DNA of 64,000 bases, taken from Staphylococcus sp. Lineage in GTDB: Bacteria; Bacteroidota; Bacteroidia; Bacteroidales; Muribaculaceae. The notes below the pieces were generated by a model. It ran no database searches. It was given only the letters and a program-made list of their open reading frames with translations, and had not been told where the DNA came from. The position numbers were made by a program, and so were the translations under genes. The stretch is from assembly GCA_023665865.1 (NCBI GenBank), contig JAMPDC010000001.1:2364021-2428020 (forward strand), given 5' to 3'. Positions within the stretch are counted from its first letter, which is position 1; each line of letters opens with the position of its first letter. Shown in pieces: positions 6,954-17,647 of the stretch.

Positions 6954-9926
6954 ATGTCATCATCCTATTCCCCTATTGACGAAACGTCATACACAGATAC
7001 GGCCTTCGATGCCGAGGCGATGCTCAACGGCGACAGCAACCCGCAGGTCGTCCGTCAGGACGATATACGTTCCGACGCATATCAACCGGCATCAGCACAG
7101 CAGGCCGCACCTTCCATTCCGGATACGAATCCCGTCAATCCGGCGGCATCATATACGGAACCGGCTCCGCAAAGCGCGCCCGATGCAGAAAATCTCCACA
7201 AGCCCCATGGGATTTCCCCTATCGCAAGATTGTTCAGACTCATACGTGACTCCCGCACCGTCATGTTTATCGGTCTTATCTTCGTCGTGCTCGCAGGATA
7301 TGCCCTGATTGTCTCCATATCCTATTTCGCACACATAGGCACCGACCAGAGCGCTTTGCTCAACGATGACTTCGACCCTACGATGATACGCAATGCCGGA
7401 GGCCCATTCGGTGCATGGATGGCCCACACCCTGCTATATAACTGGTTAGGTATAGGATCATTCATTTTGATCTATTACGTGGCTGCATGTGGCCTCTCCA
7501 TGCTTAAAGTCTACCGTCCGCGTTTCTGGTCGCTGACCATGCGCTGCCTGCTAACAGCGATATCGCTATCAATCATCTGTGGACTTGCCACCTACGAGTT
7601 TGCCTCACCGATATTCTGGGGAGGACGACACGGGCACCTTTTCAACGAGAATCTCATCACGCTCTCAGGCATCTGGGGAGCATTGGCTCTCAGTGTCATA
7701 ATGGGAGGGCTCGTAGTTATATTATATCTTTCTGAACTCAAGCGGGTGTTAGCCATAGCCAATGAAGGTATCAGCGCCTATCGTTCACGTCAAGCCGAAC
7801 GCCGTGCGGAACGTGAACGTCAACGTGCCGAAGAAGAAGCCGAACGCATGAAACGCGAAGCTGAACAGGAAGCCATACGTGCAGCACAGCGAGCCGCAGC
7901 AGAAGCCGAACAACGGGCTAAGGCCCAAGCTGCGATGGAAGCTGCGGCCGCCCGCAGAGCAGCTGAGATGGCACAAGCTCCAACGATGCCTCAGCCTGTA
8001 ACGCAGACTCCCGTACAATCTCCGGTGCAACCTCAGACAGTTACCCCGGAACCGGATCTGAATCTGTTCAACCAAGATAATCACATTTCAGAAACCGCCG
8101 GCGACTCCATGCCGGTTGCAAATGTGGCGACTGAGATCTCTACGACTGATGATATACCCGTCATAGGGACTGTCGATGCCGAGATTGAGACTGTCACTCT
8201 CGACAATGAAAATGAAAACGAAACTGAAGACAGCGTTGAAACTACCGTACAACCTGACGACGAGATTGCACCTCTCTTCTCCGACTCTCCTGCAGAAGAC
8301 GATGTCGAGGAGGATACCGACGAAGTCTCGCCTCTTTTCAGCTCTGACGGCCCGAATACTAATCGAAGCTGCGATATAGTTCCAGCCATCGCACCGGCAA
8401 CCCGCCCAACCCCTCAGGAAGTGCTCAACTCCGAGCCGTTTGATCCACGTGCCGATCTCTCACATTTCAAGTTTCCCACACTCGACCTGCTGCGTCCGGC
8501 AAAAGACAACGGTCCGAGCGTCGATGTTCAGGAAATGGAGTTCAACAAACACCGAATCACTGAAACCTTGCGCAGCTATGGTGTGGAGATCTCACATATC
8601 GAAGCGACCATCGGCCCGACTGTCACACTTTACGAAATTATCCCCGCCGAAGGCGTGCGCACACGCTCCATCAAGAGTCTTGGCGATGACCTCCAACTCA
8701 GCCTTGCTGCCCTTGGAGTCCGTATCATAGCTCCTATCCCTGCCAAGGGTACCATCGGAATCGAGGTCCCCAACAAGGATCCGCAGGTTGTGTCGATGCG
8801 CTCTGTACTTGAAAGCGACCTTTACAAAAATTGCACCATGGAGTTGCCGATGGCACTTGGAAAGACAATCTCCAACGACATTTTCATGGCCGATCTTGCC
8901 AAAATGCCCCACCTGCTCGTAGCCGGCGCAACCGGTATGGGTAAATCAGTCGGTCTTAACGCTATAATCACCTCCCTGCTCTACAAGAAACATCCGTCGG
9001 AACTGAAATTTGTCCTCATTGACCCGAAGCGAGTCGAGCTCAGCCTATACCGCAAGCTTGAACGTCATTATTTGGCTTCTCTTCCGGGTGAAGATGCAAT
9101 CATCACCGACATGTCGAAAGTTGTAACCGTACTCAACTCTCTCTGTGTCGAGATGGACAACCGTCTGTCGCTTCTTGAGCAGGCAGGCGCGCGAAATATA
9201 ATCGAATACAACAACAAATTCGTATCGCGCCAACTCAATCCCGAGCATCACCGTTTCCTTCCCTATATCGTATTGATCATCGACGAGTTTGCCGACCTAA
9301 TCATACGTCAAGGCAAAGAAATCGAGAATCCAGTATCTCGTCTGGCTGCTGTAGCCCGTGCGGCAGGTATCCACCTTATCATCGCAACGCAGCGCCCGAC
9401 CGTTAATGTCATCACCGGTGGTATCAAACTCAATATCCCCGGCCGTATCGCCTTCCGGGTAATCCAAGGTAATGACTCACGTACTATCCTGGATCAGCTT
9501 GGAGCAAACCAGCTCATTGGCCGTGGTGACATGCTCTTCTCGATCAATGGAAAACTCGAGCGAGTCCAGTGTGCCTTTATCGACACACCCGAAGTGAGTG
9601 CTATCTGTGACTCGATCAGCGAGCAGGTGGGCTATTCCAGTGCTTATGAGCTTCCGGAATTTGTCGCTGACGGAGGAGAGGGTGGCAAACTGGCCACAGT
9701 CGGTGACCGCGATCCGCTGTTCGACGAATGTGCGCGATTTGTTGTCAGCTCTGACACAGCTTCGACCTCGATACTGCAACGCCGCTATTCGATAGGCTAC
9801 AACCGCGCCGGCAAAATCATGGACCAGATGGAAGCCGCAGGCATCGTCGGTCCCTCGCAGGGAAGCAAGCCGCGACAAGTTCTCGTCGATATCATCCTGC
9901 TTGAAAGCATTCTTGAAAACAAATGA
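6954..9926 (+). CDS. ftsK: DNA translocase FtsK
   Basis: FtsK couples septum closure to chromosome segregation by pumping DNA at the division site. The 990-residue protein has a variable polar N-terminus, four membrane helices (about 101-125, 155-185, 195-218, 233-262), a highly charged Arg/Glu/Ala coiled-coil linker (about 275-345) and an acidic Pro-rich linker. The motor follows, with Walker A GATGMGKS (about 657-664) and Walker B VLIIDEFADL (about 772-781). The C-terminal gamma winged helix (about 925-985, with RRYSIGYNRAGKIMDQME) is the part that reads polarity sequences. The length is usual for the family. The stop codon overlaps the start of lolA (ATGA), so the two genes are probably co-translated. 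Confidence 0.97.
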   Translation: MSSSYSPIDETSYTDTAFDAEAMLNGDSNPQVVRQDDIRSDAYQPASAQQAAPSIPDTNPVNPAASYTEPAPQSAPDAENLHKPHGISPIARLFRLIRDSRTVMFIGLIFVVLAGYALIVSISYFAHIGTDQSALLNDDFDPTMIRNAGGPFGAWMAHTLLYNWLGIGSFILIYYVAACGLSMLKVYRPRFWSLTMRCLLTAISLSIICGLATYEFASPIFWGGRHGHLFNENLITLSGIWGALALSVIMGGLVVILYLSELKRVLAIANEGISAYRSRQAERRAERERQRAEEEAERMKREAEQEAIRAAQRAAAEAEQRAKAQAAMEAAAARRAAEMAQAPTMPQPVTQTPVQSPVQPQTVTPEPDLNLFNQDNHISETAGDSMPVANVATEISTTDDIPVIGTVDAEIETVTLDNENENETEDSVETTVQPDDEIAPLFSDSPAEDDVEEDTDEVSPLFSSDGPNTNRSCDIVPAIAPATRPTPQEVLNSEPFDPRADLSHFKFPTLDLLRPAKDNGPSVDVQEMEFNKHRITETLRSYGVEISHIEATIGPTVTLYEIIPAEGVRTRSIKSLGDDLQLSLAALGVRIIAPIPAKGTIGIEVPNKDPQVVSMRSVLESDLYKNCTMELPMALGKTISNDIFMADLAKMPHLLVAGATGMGKSVGLNAIITSLLYKKHPSELKFVLIDPKRVELSLYRKLERHYLASLPGEDAIITDMSKVVTVLNSLCVEMDNRLSLLEQAGARNIIEYNNKFVSRQLNPEHHRFLPYIVLIIDEFADLIIRQGKEIENPVSRLAAVARAAGIHLIIATQRPTVNVITGGIKLNIPGRIAFRVIQGNDSRTILDQLGANQLIGRGDMLFSINGKLERVQCAFIDTPEVSAICDSISEQVGYSSAYELPEFVADGGEGGKLATVGDRDPLFDECARFVVSSDTASTSILQRRYSIGYNRAGKIMDQMEAAGIVGPSQGSKPRQVLVDIILLESILENK

Positions 9927-10576
9927 TCAAAGAAAATATGACACATATATTATTGAATAGAGCGACCAATCGTTTTCTGCTGTCCATCCTACTGTGCCTG
10001 GGAGTATGCACCCATATCAACGCAGCTGAGACTGCAACGCAGATTCTTGACAAAGCAGCAACGAAGATCCGTAGCGCCAAGACACTGAAAGCCGATTATC
10101 TCATCACCGCAGACGGACATAGACAAAATGGCAGTATCACCATTGCCGGCGACCGGTTCATAATATCATCGCAACAGATTTCGTCGTGGTATGATGGCAA
10201 GACCCAATGGACCTATTCCACACAGACTGGAGAGGTCAACATAACCGAACCGACACCGGAGGAGCTACAGCAAGTGAATCCGTTTGCAATCGTGAGTTCT
10301 TTCAAAAAATTATACAAAGCCTCTCTACTGAAATCGCCGGCAAGCGAAAAGAAAATACAGCTTACGGCTATCAATGCGAAAAACGATATACATAAAATCA
10401 TATTGACACTCAACGCCTCCACCCTCTATCCCTCGGCTATTGAACTGACCATGAGCAACCGTCGGGTGGTAAAAGTGCAGGTCAACAACGTGAGTGCAGG
10501 TCTGCCTCTGCCATTATCTGAATTCCGGTTCAATCCGAAAAAATATCCCGGTGTTCCGGTGATTGATCTGAGATAA
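9923..10576 (+). CDS. lolA: LolA-like periplasmic lipoprotein carrier
   Basis: LolA-family proteins carry lipoproteins across the periplasm to the outer membrane. The 217-residue product has a signal peptide ending near INAAET and the family's curved beta-sheet pattern: KTLKADYLI, GSITIAGDRFII, SSWYDGKTQWTYSTQTGEVNI and the TPEELQQVNPFAI segment common in Bacteroidetes LolA. The start chosen overlaps the ftsK stop (ATGA); an in-frame ATG at 9938 would give a cleaner signal peptide and is an alternative. The ftsK-lolA pairing is a recurrent Bacteroidales order. The exact client range is inferred from the family. Confidence 0.85.
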   Translation: MIKENMTHILLNRATNRFLLSILLCLGVCTHINAAETATQILDKAATKIRSAKTLKADYLITADGHRQNGSITIAGDRFIISSQQISSWYDGKTQWTYSTQTGEVNITEPTPEELQQVNPFAIVSSFKKLYKASLLKSPASEKKIQLTAINAKNDIHKIILTLNASTLYPSAIELTMSNRRVVKVQVNNVSAGLPLPLSEFRFNPKKYPGVPVIDLR

Positions 10577-10701
10577 GTCTACGCGCAGGCATTGGCAGAT
10601 AAATGTTAATATTTTGTAATGCTGTAATCTATCTGTAAGCATCTGCGTTACTTCTACACAATTATTAATTAATCAAATCCGAACTTAATTCTATAATCAT
10701 C

Positions 10702-11646
10702 ATGTCTGAAATCAAAACCCGATGTCTTATTATCGGTTCAGGACCGGCCGGTTACACGGCAGCAATCTATACATCCCGTGCCAACATCTCGCCTCTTGTC
10801 ATTGAGGGCATGCAGCCCGGAGGCCAGCTCACCACAACCACTGAAGTCGAAAACTTCCCCGGACAGCCCAACGGCATCACCGGCCCCCAGTTGATGGAAG
10901 ATCTCCGTGCGCAGGCCCTGAAATTCGGTGCCGATATCCGTTCCGGACTTGTGACAGAAGTGGATTTCTCAACTCGTCCTTTCAAAGCCAAGACCAACAA
11001 TGGTCTCGATATCACAGCCAACTCTGTCATCATATCAACAGGTGCTTCAGCACGCTATCTGGGGTTGCCTGACGAACAGAAATATTCCGGTCTCGGAGTC
11101 TCGGCCTGCGCTACCTGCGATGGATTCTTCTATCGCAATAAACGAGTGGCAGTCGTAGGCGGCGGAGACACTGCATGCGAGGAAGCTCTCTATCTCAGCA
11201 ATCTTGCAGCCGATGTCTTCCTCATTGTACGAAAGCCCCATCTGCGTGCATCGAAAGTGATGCAGGAACGTGTGCTCAACAAAAGCAACATCAAAGTGCT
11301 TTTCAACACAAACACTGCCGGGCTCTATGGCGAAGAGTATCTCGAAGGCGCACACCTCGTAGAGAACGCAGGCAAAGAGAATGAGCAGCACTACGACCTT
11401 GCCATCGACGGATTTTTCCTTGCCATTGGCCACAATCCTAACACTGAGGCCTTCCGTCAGTATATCGATTGTGATGCCGCCGGATATATCAAGGTTAAAG
11501 GTGAATCGACCCACACCAATGTCCCCGGCGTTTTTGCCGCAGGCGATGTAGCGGATCCGACTTATCGTCAGGCTATCACTGCTGCCGGTATGGGATGCAA
11601 AGCCGCTCTTGATGTCGAGCGATTCCTCAACGAAGAAGGTTTATAA
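10702..11646 (+). CDS. trxB: thioredoxin-disulfide reductase
   Basis: The 314-residue NADPH:thioredoxin reductase passes electrons from NADPH through FAD to thioredoxin. It shows the FAD-binding GSGPAGYTAAIY near the N-terminus, the redox-active pair C136-A-T-C139 in SACATCDGF, the NADPH-binding GGGDTACEEA and the C-terminal FAD motif GVFAAGDV. Length and motif order are those of the low-molecular-weight bacterial type. It follows lolA after 125 bases that hold an AT-rich leader but no clear TAnnTTTG box, so its promoter is unassigned. An intrinsic terminator follows at 11657. Confidence 0.97.
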   Translation: MSEIKTRCLIIGSGPAGYTAAIYTSRANISPLVIEGMQPGGQLTTTTEVENFPGQPNGITGPQLMEDLRAQALKFGADIRSGLVTEVDFSTRPFKAKTNNGLDITANSVIISTGASARYLGLPDEQKYSGLGVSACATCDGFFYRNKRVAVVGGGDTACEEALYLSNLAADVFLIVRKPHLRASKVMQERVLNKSNIKVLFNTNTAGLYGEEYLEGAHLVENAGKENEQHYDLAIDGFFLAIGHNPNTEAFRQYIDCDAAGYIKVKGESTHTNVPGVFAAGDVADPTYRQAITAAGMGCKAALDVERFLNEEGL

Positions 11647-11656
11647 ATATCCGGAC

Positions 11657-11714
11657 AAAAATCCGTGTGGAAGTGCATTTTCTAATCCATAAATGCCATC
11701 CGCACGGATTTTTT
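11657..11714 (+). terminator. intrinsic terminator after trxB
   Basis: AAAAATCCGTGTGG (11657-11670) pairs with CCGCACGGATTTTT (11700-11713) with one G-T wobble, and ends in a T-run. The loop is about 29 bases. Confidence 0.65.
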
Positions 11715-11728
11715 ATCATATTAATGCT

Positions 11729-12253
11729 ATGTCTCAAATGCTAACCGACGGCACCATCACTCTCCGTGCGCTTGAAACTATCGATGTCGACACCCTTTAC
11801 CGTTGGGAAAATGATCCAACACTCTGGGATGTCGGCGCTACACTTGCGCCATATTCCAGAAAACAATTATGGGAATATGTCAACAATTATGATGGTGACA
11901 TCTATGCGGCAAAACAGCTTCGCCTGATGATAGGTCTGGCCTCAACCGGCGAGACCATAGGAACTTTGGATCTATATGAATTTGACGCCGCTAACTCGCG
12001 TTGCGGCGTAGGGATTCTCATTGCCTCTCCATACCAACGGCGTGGCTATGGCTTGGCAGCATTGGCTTTAGCTGAAAAATATTGCAGACAGATGTATTCA
12101 CTGCATCAATTATATTGCACAATCGGAGAATCGAATAACCCTTCACGAAATCTGTTCGAGAAAGCAGGCTATAAAATCAGCGGTCGTCTGCGCTCGTGGC
12201 TGCGACAGGCCAACGCATATAGCGACGCCTATATCTATCAAAAATTCCTATAA
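11729..12253 (+). CDS. GNAT-family N-acetyltransferase (RimJ/RimL/SpeG-like)
   Basis: This is a GNAT acetyltransferase of 174 residues from the start chosen here. It has the N-terminal GTITLRALETIDVDTLYRWEN pattern of the RimJ/RimL/SpeG group and the acetyl-CoA pyrophosphate-binding segment YQRRGYGLAAL. The late motif SRNLFEKAGY is followed by the C-terminal YSDAYIYQKFL strand. A frame extending to 11693 would place the start inside the terminator hairpin of trxB, so the ATG at 11729 (MSQMLTDG) is preferred. The acetyl acceptor cannot be deduced; a ribosomal protein N-terminus, a polyamine or a small metabolite are all possible. Confidence 0.85.
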   Translation: MSQMLTDGTITLRALETIDVDTLYRWENDPTLWDVGATLAPYSRKQLWEYVNNYDGDIYAAKQLRLMIGLASTGETIGTLDLYEFDAANSRCGVGILIASPYQRRGYGLAALALAEKYCRQMYSLHQLYCTIGESNNPSRNLFEKAGYKISGRLRSWLRQANAYSDAYIYQKFL

Positions 12254-12262
12254 CCCAAGCAA

Positions 12263-12889
12263 TCACCGTCTGATCGAATCGGCAAACAGAGTGCGATTGA
12301 GAAGAGAGCGTCCAAGAGTTATCTCATCCGTATATTCAATTTCATTTCCGACCGAAACGCCACGCGCGAGCTGGGTGATGCGTAAGTCTGAAAACTCAGC
12401 CAGGCGGCGGAAAATATAGAAATTAGTAGTCTCCCCCTCCATCGTAGCACTCAACGCCAGAATCACTTCATTCACGCCTCCGGCAGCCACGCGATCGACC
12501 AACGAATCAATCGAAAGTTGGTCAGGCCCCACTCCATCCATGGGAGAAATCACACCTCCGAGCACGTGATAGACACCTGCGAACTGGCCCGTATTCTCAA
12601 AACTCATCACATCCTTGACATTTTCGACCACACACACGGTAGAGGCATCGCGGCGCGTGTCGGCACAGATGGGACAGATCTCTGTCTCGGATATATTATG
12701 GCACACTGAACAATACCTGATACCACGGCGCATGTCAATGATCGATTGACCCAACGCTACCCCTGCGCTCTCATCGGCGCGAAGGATATGAAGCGCGAGC
12801 CGCAATGCTGTTTTTCGGCCGATGCCAGGGAGACGCGACAATTCCGTGACGGCTCCTTCGAGTAGTTTTGAGGCAAATTCCTGCTGCAT
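12263..12889 (-). CDS. recR: recombination mediator RecR
   Basis: RecR works with RecO (and RecF) to load RecA at DNA gaps. The 208-residue protein has a helix-hairpin-helix [13 protein letters not shown] (about 20-32) and a four-cysteine zinc site C60/C63/C72/C75. A Toprim domain carries [12 protein letters not shown] and the conserved [11 protein letters not shown]. The frame continues 67 codons upstream, but that extension would run across the promoters and into panC, so the ATG at 12887-12889 is chosen. It has its own TAATTTTG box and is divergent from panC. Confidence 0.96.
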   Translation of the reverse strand: MQQEFASKLLEGAVTELSRLPGIGRKTALRLALHILRADESAGVALGQSIIDMRRGIRYCSVCHNISETEICPICADTRRDASTVCVVENVKDVMSFENTGQFAGVYHVLGGVISPMDGVGPDQLSIDSLVDRVAAGGVNEVILALSATMEGETTNFYIFRRLAEFSDLRITQLARGVSVGNEIEYTDEITLGRSLLNRTLFADSIRR

Positions 12890-12906
12890 GGGAAATAATT
12901 TTAATT

Positions 12907-12944
12907 CAAAATTACAAAAAATTCCGGCTTTATGTGTAATTTTG
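12907..12944. promoter_or_regulatory. overlapping divergent promoters of recR and panC
   Basis: A minus-strand TAATTTTG box (12907-12914) serves recR and a plus-strand TAATTTTG box (12937-12944) serves panC. The expected -33 region of each falls on or near the -7 box of the other, so the two polymerases would compete for the site. Confidence 0.6.
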
Positions 12945-12975
12945 CACTCTGAAATTTCAGACATAACAGAAAGAA

Positions 12976-13824
12976 ATGGAAATAATTCGCACCATAGCTG
13001 AATTAAAAGCCAAGCTCGACGCAGCCCGCGCGCAAGGCAGCATAGGACTCGTCCCCACAATGGGAGCCCTACATGCAGGACACCTATCACTTATCGAGCG
13101 TGCTCGAAAAGAGAACGATACCGTTGTCGTAAGTGTGTTTGTCAATCCCACCCAGTTCAATAATCCGACAGATCTTGCGACTTATCCCCGCACCGAAGAG
13201 GCCGATGCAGCGTTGCTCAGAAACGCCGGTGTCGACTATGCTTTCATCCCGACCGTCGAAGAGATTTATCCTGAGCCGGATACACGCGTGTTTGATCTCG
13301 GTCCTGTTGCAGAAGTAATGGAAGGAGCCATGCGCCCCGGACATTTCAACGGTGTGGCGCAGATTGTCAGCAAACTCTTTGACTTCACTCGCCCTACCCG
13401 CGCTTATTTCGGAGAAAAAGACTTCCAGCAGATCGCTGTCATACGCAAGATGGCCGAACTTGAAGGATTTGACCTCGAGATTGTCGACTGTCCTATAAAA
13501 CGTGAGGACGACGGACTTGCGATGAGTTCGCGCAACGTACGCCTGACGCCCGAACAGAGAGAGATTGCTCCTGCAATCCACAAAACGCTTGAGAGCAGTC
13601 TCGAATGGGCAAAGGATCATAGCGTTGAAGAGACCAAGCGTTACGTTATCGATGAAATCAATTCATATCCCCACATGAAAGTGGAATATTACGAAATCGT
13701 CAACGCCATGACCATGCAACCCATCAGCTGCTGGAATGAAGCGGAGATTGCAGTTGGTTGTGTCACAGTATTCTGCGGCGATGTCCGACTGATTGACAAC
13801 ATCAAATACACAAACAGGAAATGA
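12976..13824 (+). CDS. panC: pantothenate synthetase
   Basis: PanC joins pantoate and beta-alanine with ATP to make pantothenate, the precursor of coenzyme A. The 282-residue protein shows the HIGH-like nucleotidyl-transfer motif [14 protein letters not shown], the substrate-binding VFVNPTQF and the PGHFNGVA loop. The KMSKS-equivalent DGLAMSSRN is also present. Its stop overlaps the start of panD by four bases (ATGA), so the last two enzymes of pantothenate synthesis are translationally coupled. A TAATTTTG box lies 31 bases upstream. Confidence 0.97.
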   Translation: MEIIRTIAELKAKLDAARAQGSIGLVPTMGALHAGHLSLIERARKENDTVVVSVFVNPTQFNNPTDLATYPRTEEADAALLRNAGVDYAFIPTVEEIYPEPDTRVFDLGPVAEVMEGAMRPGHFNGVAQIVSKLFDFTRPTRAYFGEKDFQQIAVIRKMAELEGFDLEIVDCPIKREDDGLAMSSRNVRLTPEQREIAPAIHKTLESSLEWAKDHSVEETKRYVIDEINSYPHMKVEYYEIVNAMTMQPISCWNEAEIAVGCVTVFCGDVRLIDNIKYTNRK

Positions 13825-14177
13825 CACTCGAAATACTCAAGTGCAAAATCCACCGTGTGACTGTCACTGAAGCCCGTCTGGACTATATTGGCAGCATCAC
13901 GATTGACCAAGACCTCCTCGACGCAGCAGGAATTTTTCCCGGCGAGCGTATATATATAGTAGATAATAATAATGGTGAACGTTTCGACACCTATGTCATC
14001 CCCGGCGAACGCGGTTCAGGTGTGATCTGTCTCAACGGGGCAGCCGCACGCAAGGTACAGGTTGGCGATGTGGTGATCCTGATGTGCTACGCACAGATGA
14101 CCCCCGAAGAAGCCCGCAACCATAAGCCGGTAGTCCTCTTCCCTGACACTGCCACTAACCGCCTTCTCCCAGAATAA
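13821..14177 (+). CDS. panD: aspartate 1-decarboxylase proenzyme
   Basis: PanD makes beta-alanine from aspartate using a pyruvoyl group formed by self-cleavage. In the 118-residue proenzyme the cleavage site is G24-S25 in DYIGSITID, so a short beta chain and a longer alpha chain result. Other family marks are the [15 protein letters not shown] strand pair, [10 protein letters not shown], and the [11 protein letters not shown] core. Length is normal for the family. It is the second gene of a panC-panD pair. Confidence 0.97.
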   Translation: MTLEILKCKIHRVTVTEARLDYIGSITIDQDLLDAAGIFPGERIYIVDNNNGERFDTYVIPGERGSGVICLNGAAARKVQVGDVVILMCYAQMTPEEARNHKPVVLFPDTATNRLLPE

Positions 14178-14256
14178 TCATCAATCGGTCACACCAAATT
14201 TATTATCATTTCAAATCAGCAACAGTTTCTAACCCTCTATCCCCCAGCTATCCCAA

Positions 14257-15591
14257 GTGTTTGAGAATCTAAGCGAGAGACTTGAAAGAAGTTTCAAGAT
14301 ATTGAAAGGTGAAGGCAAAATCACCGAAATCAACGTAGCAGAGACCTTGAAAGATGTACGTCGCGCCCTTCTCGAAGCCGACGTGAACTTCAAAGTTGCA
14401 AAACAATTTACTGACGAAGTCAAGGCCAAGGCCCTGGGCATGAACGTGATCAATGCCATCAAGCCAGGCGAGCTCATGGTGAAGATCGTCCATGATGAAC
14501 TTGCCCGACTCATGGGTGGCGAGACAGCGCAGGTCAATCTGTCAGGCAATCCGACTGTAATCCTCATGTCGGGTCTCCAAGGTTCCGGTAAGACTACTTT
14601 CTCCGGCAAACTCGCCCGAAAACTCAAATCCGAACAGGGCAAACGTCCGCTCCTCGTGGCCTGCGACGTCTATCGTCCGGCTGCTATTGACCAGCTTAAA
14701 GTGCTTGCCGAGCAGATCGATGTACCTGTCTACACGGAAGATGGCAACAAGAATCCTGTTGAGATTGCTGAAAATGCGATCCGTTACGCAAAGACCAATC
14801 ATCTTGACCTCGTCATCATCGACACCGCCGGACGTCTTGCGGTCGACGAACAGATGATGCAAGAGATCGCAGCAATCAAGAAGGCTGTCAAACCCAACGA
14901 GACTCTCTTCGTTGTTGACTCTATGACCGGTCAGGATGCTGTCAATACAGCCAAGGAGTTCAACGACCGTCTTGACTTCGACGGTGTGGTTCTCACCAAA
15001 CTTGATGGTGATACCCGTGGCGGTGCTGCCCTCTCAATCCGCACAGTGGTTACAAAACCGATCAAATTTGTCGGTACCGGTGAGAAACTCGATGCGCTTG
15101 ATCTCTTCCATCCCTCACGTATGGCCGACCGTATCCTCGGCATGGGCGACATTGTCTCTCTCGTTGAGAAAGCCCAGAATGCCTACGACGAGAAGCAAGC
15201 ACGAGAGCTCCAGCGTAAGATTGCAAAGAATCAGTTCAATTTCAACGACTTCCTCCAGCAGATCCAGCAGATCCAGAAAATGGGCAACCTCAAGGAACTC
15301 GCATCAATGATCCCCGGTGTCGGCAAAGCCATCAAGGATATTGATATCGATGACAATGCGTTTAAGGGAATTGAGGCTATCATCCAATCAATGACAGCTC
15401 AGGAACGTGAGCATCCCGAAATTCTCAATGGAAGCCGCCGCAAACGTATTGCAAAAGGCTCAGGAACAGATATCCAGGAAGTCAACAGACTCATCAAACA
15501 GTTTGATGACGCCCGCAAGATGATGAAAGCCGTCTCCGGTATCAAAAACCCGATGGCAATGATGCGTAACATGAAAGGAATGAGAAGATGA
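14257..15591 (+). CDS. ffh: signal recognition particle protein Ffh
   Basis: Ffh binds signal sequences of nascent membrane proteins and targets ribosomes to FtsY. The 444-residue protein has an N domain and a GTPase G domain with [15 protein letters not shown] (about 105-119), DTAGR and [13 protein letters not shown] methionine-rich M domain (about 330-444) carries the RNA-binding RKRIAKGSG segment and an [10 protein letters not shown] tail. The start is a GTG; there is no Shine-Dalgarno sequence, as usual in this phylum. The stop overlaps the folD start (ATGA). The partner 4.5S RNA gene is not seen in this window. Confidence 0.97.
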   Translation: MFENLSERLERSFKILKGEGKITEINVAETLKDVRRALLEADVNFKVAKQFTDEVKAKALGMNVINAIKPGELMVKIVHDELARLMGGETAQVNLSGNPTVILMSGLQGSGKTTFSGKLARKLKSEQGKRPLLVACDVYRPAAIDQLKVLAEQIDVPVYTEDGNKNPVEIAENAIRYAKTNHLDLVIIDTAGRLAVDEQMMQEIAAIKKAVKPNETLFVVDSMTGQDAVNTAKEFNDRLDFDGVVLTKLDGDTRGGAALSIRTVVTKPIKFVGTGEKLDALDLFHPSRMADRILGMGDIVSLVEKAQNAYDEKQARELQRKIAKNQFNFNDFLQQIQQIQKMGNLKELASMIPGVGKAIKDIDIDDNAFKGIEAIIQSMTAQEREHPEILNGSRRKRIAKGSGTDIQEVNRLIKQFDDARKMMKAVSGIKNPMAMMRNMKGMRR

Positions 15592-16469
15592 CACTTATCG
15601 ACGGAAAAAAAACAGCAGACGATATCAAGCGCGAAATAGCCGCTGAAGTAGAGGAAATGGTGGCACGCGGCCAGCGCCGTCCCCACCTTGTGGCAATCCT
15701 CGTAGGCCATGACGGTGGCAGCGAGACCTATGTAGCCAACAAGGTGAAAGCCTGTGAAGCCTGTGGTTTCAAATCGACCCTCATACGCTATGAGGATGAT
15801 GTCACTGAAGAGAAGCTGCTTGAAACAATCAAACAGCTTAATGAAGACAAGGATGTTGACGGATTTATAGTTCAGTTACCACTCCCTCGCCACATCTCCG
15901 AACAAAAAATCATCGAAGCTATTGACTACCGCAAAGATGTCGACGGATTCCATCCTGTCAATGTAGGTCGTATGTCAATAGGGCTTCCCTGCTTCGTCTC
16001 AGCCACTCCTGCCGGCATCATGGAGCTCCTGAAACGATATGGTGTCAACACAAAGGGAGCTAAATGCGTGGTGCTCGGCCGAAGCAACATCGTCGGTAAG
16101 CCTGTCGCCAATCTGATGATGCAGAAGTCAGAGCCAGGTAACGCTACTGTAACTGTTCTCCACAGTTCTTCAAACAATATTAAAGAAGCATGCGCTGAGG
16201 CCGACATCATCATCGCAGCGCTCGGACGCCCAGGCTTTGTAACAGCCGACATGGTCAAGCCAGGCGCCACCATCATTGATGTCGGGACTACACGTGTGCC
16301 CGACGCGACCCGCAAGAGTGGTTTCCGCTTGCGCGGCGATGTGGACTTTGAGAATGTAGCGGAGAAGTGTTCATTCATCACTCCTGTGCCAGGCGGAGTA
16401 GGCCCGATGACCATCTGCTCACTTATGCGCAACACTCTCCTTGCCGCTAAAAAAGAAATCTATTCCTGA
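15588..16469 (+). CDS. folD: bifunctional methylene-THF dehydrogenase/methenyl-THF cyclohydrolase FolD
   Basis: FolD interconverts 5,10-methylene- and 10-formyl-tetrahydrofolate, supplying one-carbon units to purine synthesis (purH lies about 8 kb away). The 293-residue protein shows the catalytic YVANK motif (Y48, K52), the folate-binding [10 protein letters not shown] and [10 protein letters not shown], the NADP-binding GRSNIVGKP and the signature [13 protein letters not shown]. It is translationally coupled to ffh through an ATGA overlap. Length is typical. Confidence 0.97.
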   Translation: MTLIDGKKTADDIKREIAAEVEEMVARGQRRPHLVAILVGHDGGSETYVANKVKACEACGFKSTLIRYEDDVTEEKLLETIKQLNEDKDVDGFIVQLPLPRHISEQKIIEAIDYRKDVDGFHPVNVGRMSIGLPCFVSATPAGIMELLKRYGVNTKGAKCVVLGRSNIVGKPVANLMMQKSEPGNATVTVLHSSSNNIKEACAEADIIIAALGRPGFVTADMVKPGATIIDVGTTRVPDATRKSGFRLRGDVDFENVAEKCSFITPVPGGVGPMTICSLMRNTLLAAKKEIYS

Positions 16470-16499
16470 ACCATCTGACGAGAACAACGACGAGGGGCC

Positions 16500-17579
16500 G
16501 TGAGCATGATATCAGTTTTTCTGTCTCTACTCTCACTGCTGATTCCACAAGACAGTGCTGAGATTGTCTTTGCCGGTGACGCCATGCAACACCAGCGGCA
16601 GATTGATGCTGCGCTTCGGCCCGACGGCTCCCTCGACTATTCTCCCTATTTCTCCTCGCTGCGCCCCTATATCTCCTCGGCCGACTTTGCTGTGGTCAAT
16701 CTTGAGACTCCGCTTGGTGGCGCACCTTATTCGGGTTACCCCATGTTTTGCGCCCACGACAACTATGTCGACGCGCTCACCGATGCCGGTTTCGACCTGA
16801 TGCTCTCAGCCAACAATCACATTCTTGACCGCAGAGACAAAGGAGTGAGACGGACAATAGAGACTTTTGAGAAAAAGAATGTCCCCTTTATCGGTGTCTA
16901 CCGAAATAAATCACACCGCGACTCCATTCTGCCCATGATCCACGACATAAATGGATTTAAAGTCGCATTTCTTAATTATACATACGGGACAAACGGTATC
17001 ACCAAAAGATCTGATATCGAAATTGACTACATCAACCGGGAGCTAATAGCTTCCGATGTCAAGAAAGCCCGCGAGAATGGAGCTGAAATCATCGCAGCTT
17101 GTATCCATTGGGGTGAAGAGTATAAACTTCTGCCCAATGCCTCGCAGAAAAGTCTGGCGAAATATCTCGCTGATATGGGAGTTGAACTCATCATCGGTGG
17201 TCACCCGCATGTCATCCAACCGATGGAACTCAGAATCAACGGAAAGACGGGACGGCCATGTCTAACTGTCTATTCGCTCGGTAATTTCATCTCTGCAATG
17301 CGCACGACCGACACACGTGGAGGAGCCATGGCGAGAGTCAAGCTTGCCCGTGACGTCTTCGGACGTGCCTATGTCTCCTCTGCCTCCTATCGCCTCGTAT
17401 TTACCCAACCGGCGATGAACAACCGTGAAAACTTCAAACTTCTACCCGCAGAAAGCTCCGAGTTGACCCCGACAATGGAACAGCACAGAAGAAACTTCGT
17501 TAAAAACGCAGTCGGAATATTCGACCGTCACAATGTTAACGTCGGGCGCGACACAACAGCTATCATTCAGAATCGCTGA
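16500..17579 (+). CDS. CapA-family (PGA_cap) metallophosphoesterase-like protein
   Basis: The 359-residue protein belongs to the CapA family, named after the Bacillus poly-gamma-glutamate synthesis protein and built on a calcineurin-like phosphoesterase fold. Visible metal-site motifs are VFAGDAMQH, VNLETPL, SANNHILDR, AACIHWGEEY and GGHPHVIQP. The N-terminus (VFLSLLSLLIPQDS) looks like a short signal peptide, which places the protein in the periplasm or on the surface. The start may be the GTG at 16500 or the ATG six bases on. It follows folD by 30 bases and may share its transcript. No poly-glutamate synthesis genes are nearby, so the CapA name should not be taken as function. Confidence 0.8.
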   Translation: MSMISVFLSLLSLLIPQDSAEIVFAGDAMQHQRQIDAALRPDGSLDYSPYFSSLRPYISSADFAVVNLETPLGGAPYSGYPMFCAHDNYVDALTDAGFDLMLSANNHILDRRDKGVRRTIETFEKKNVPFIGVYRNKSHRDSILPMIHDINGFKVAFLNYTYGTNGITKRSDIEIDYINRELIASDVKKARENGAEIIAACIHWGEEYKLLPNASQKSLAKYLADMGVELIIGGHPHVIQPMELRINGKTGRPCLTVYSLGNFISAMRTTDTRGGAMARVKLARDVFGRAYVSSASYRLVFTQPAMNNRENFKLLPAESSELTPTMEQHRRNFVKNAVGIFDRHNVNVGRDTTAIIQNR

Positions 17580-17647
17580 CAGAACTGCGACACTACATAA
17601 TCTGTCATTTTTGCAGTATTTTTAACAGAATTTGTCAGTTTGGCGGA

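Noticed and set aside
12890-13090. N-terminal extension of RecR by 67 codons
   Set aside because: It would cross both divergent promoters and overlap panC; RecR proteins start near [10 protein letters not shown].
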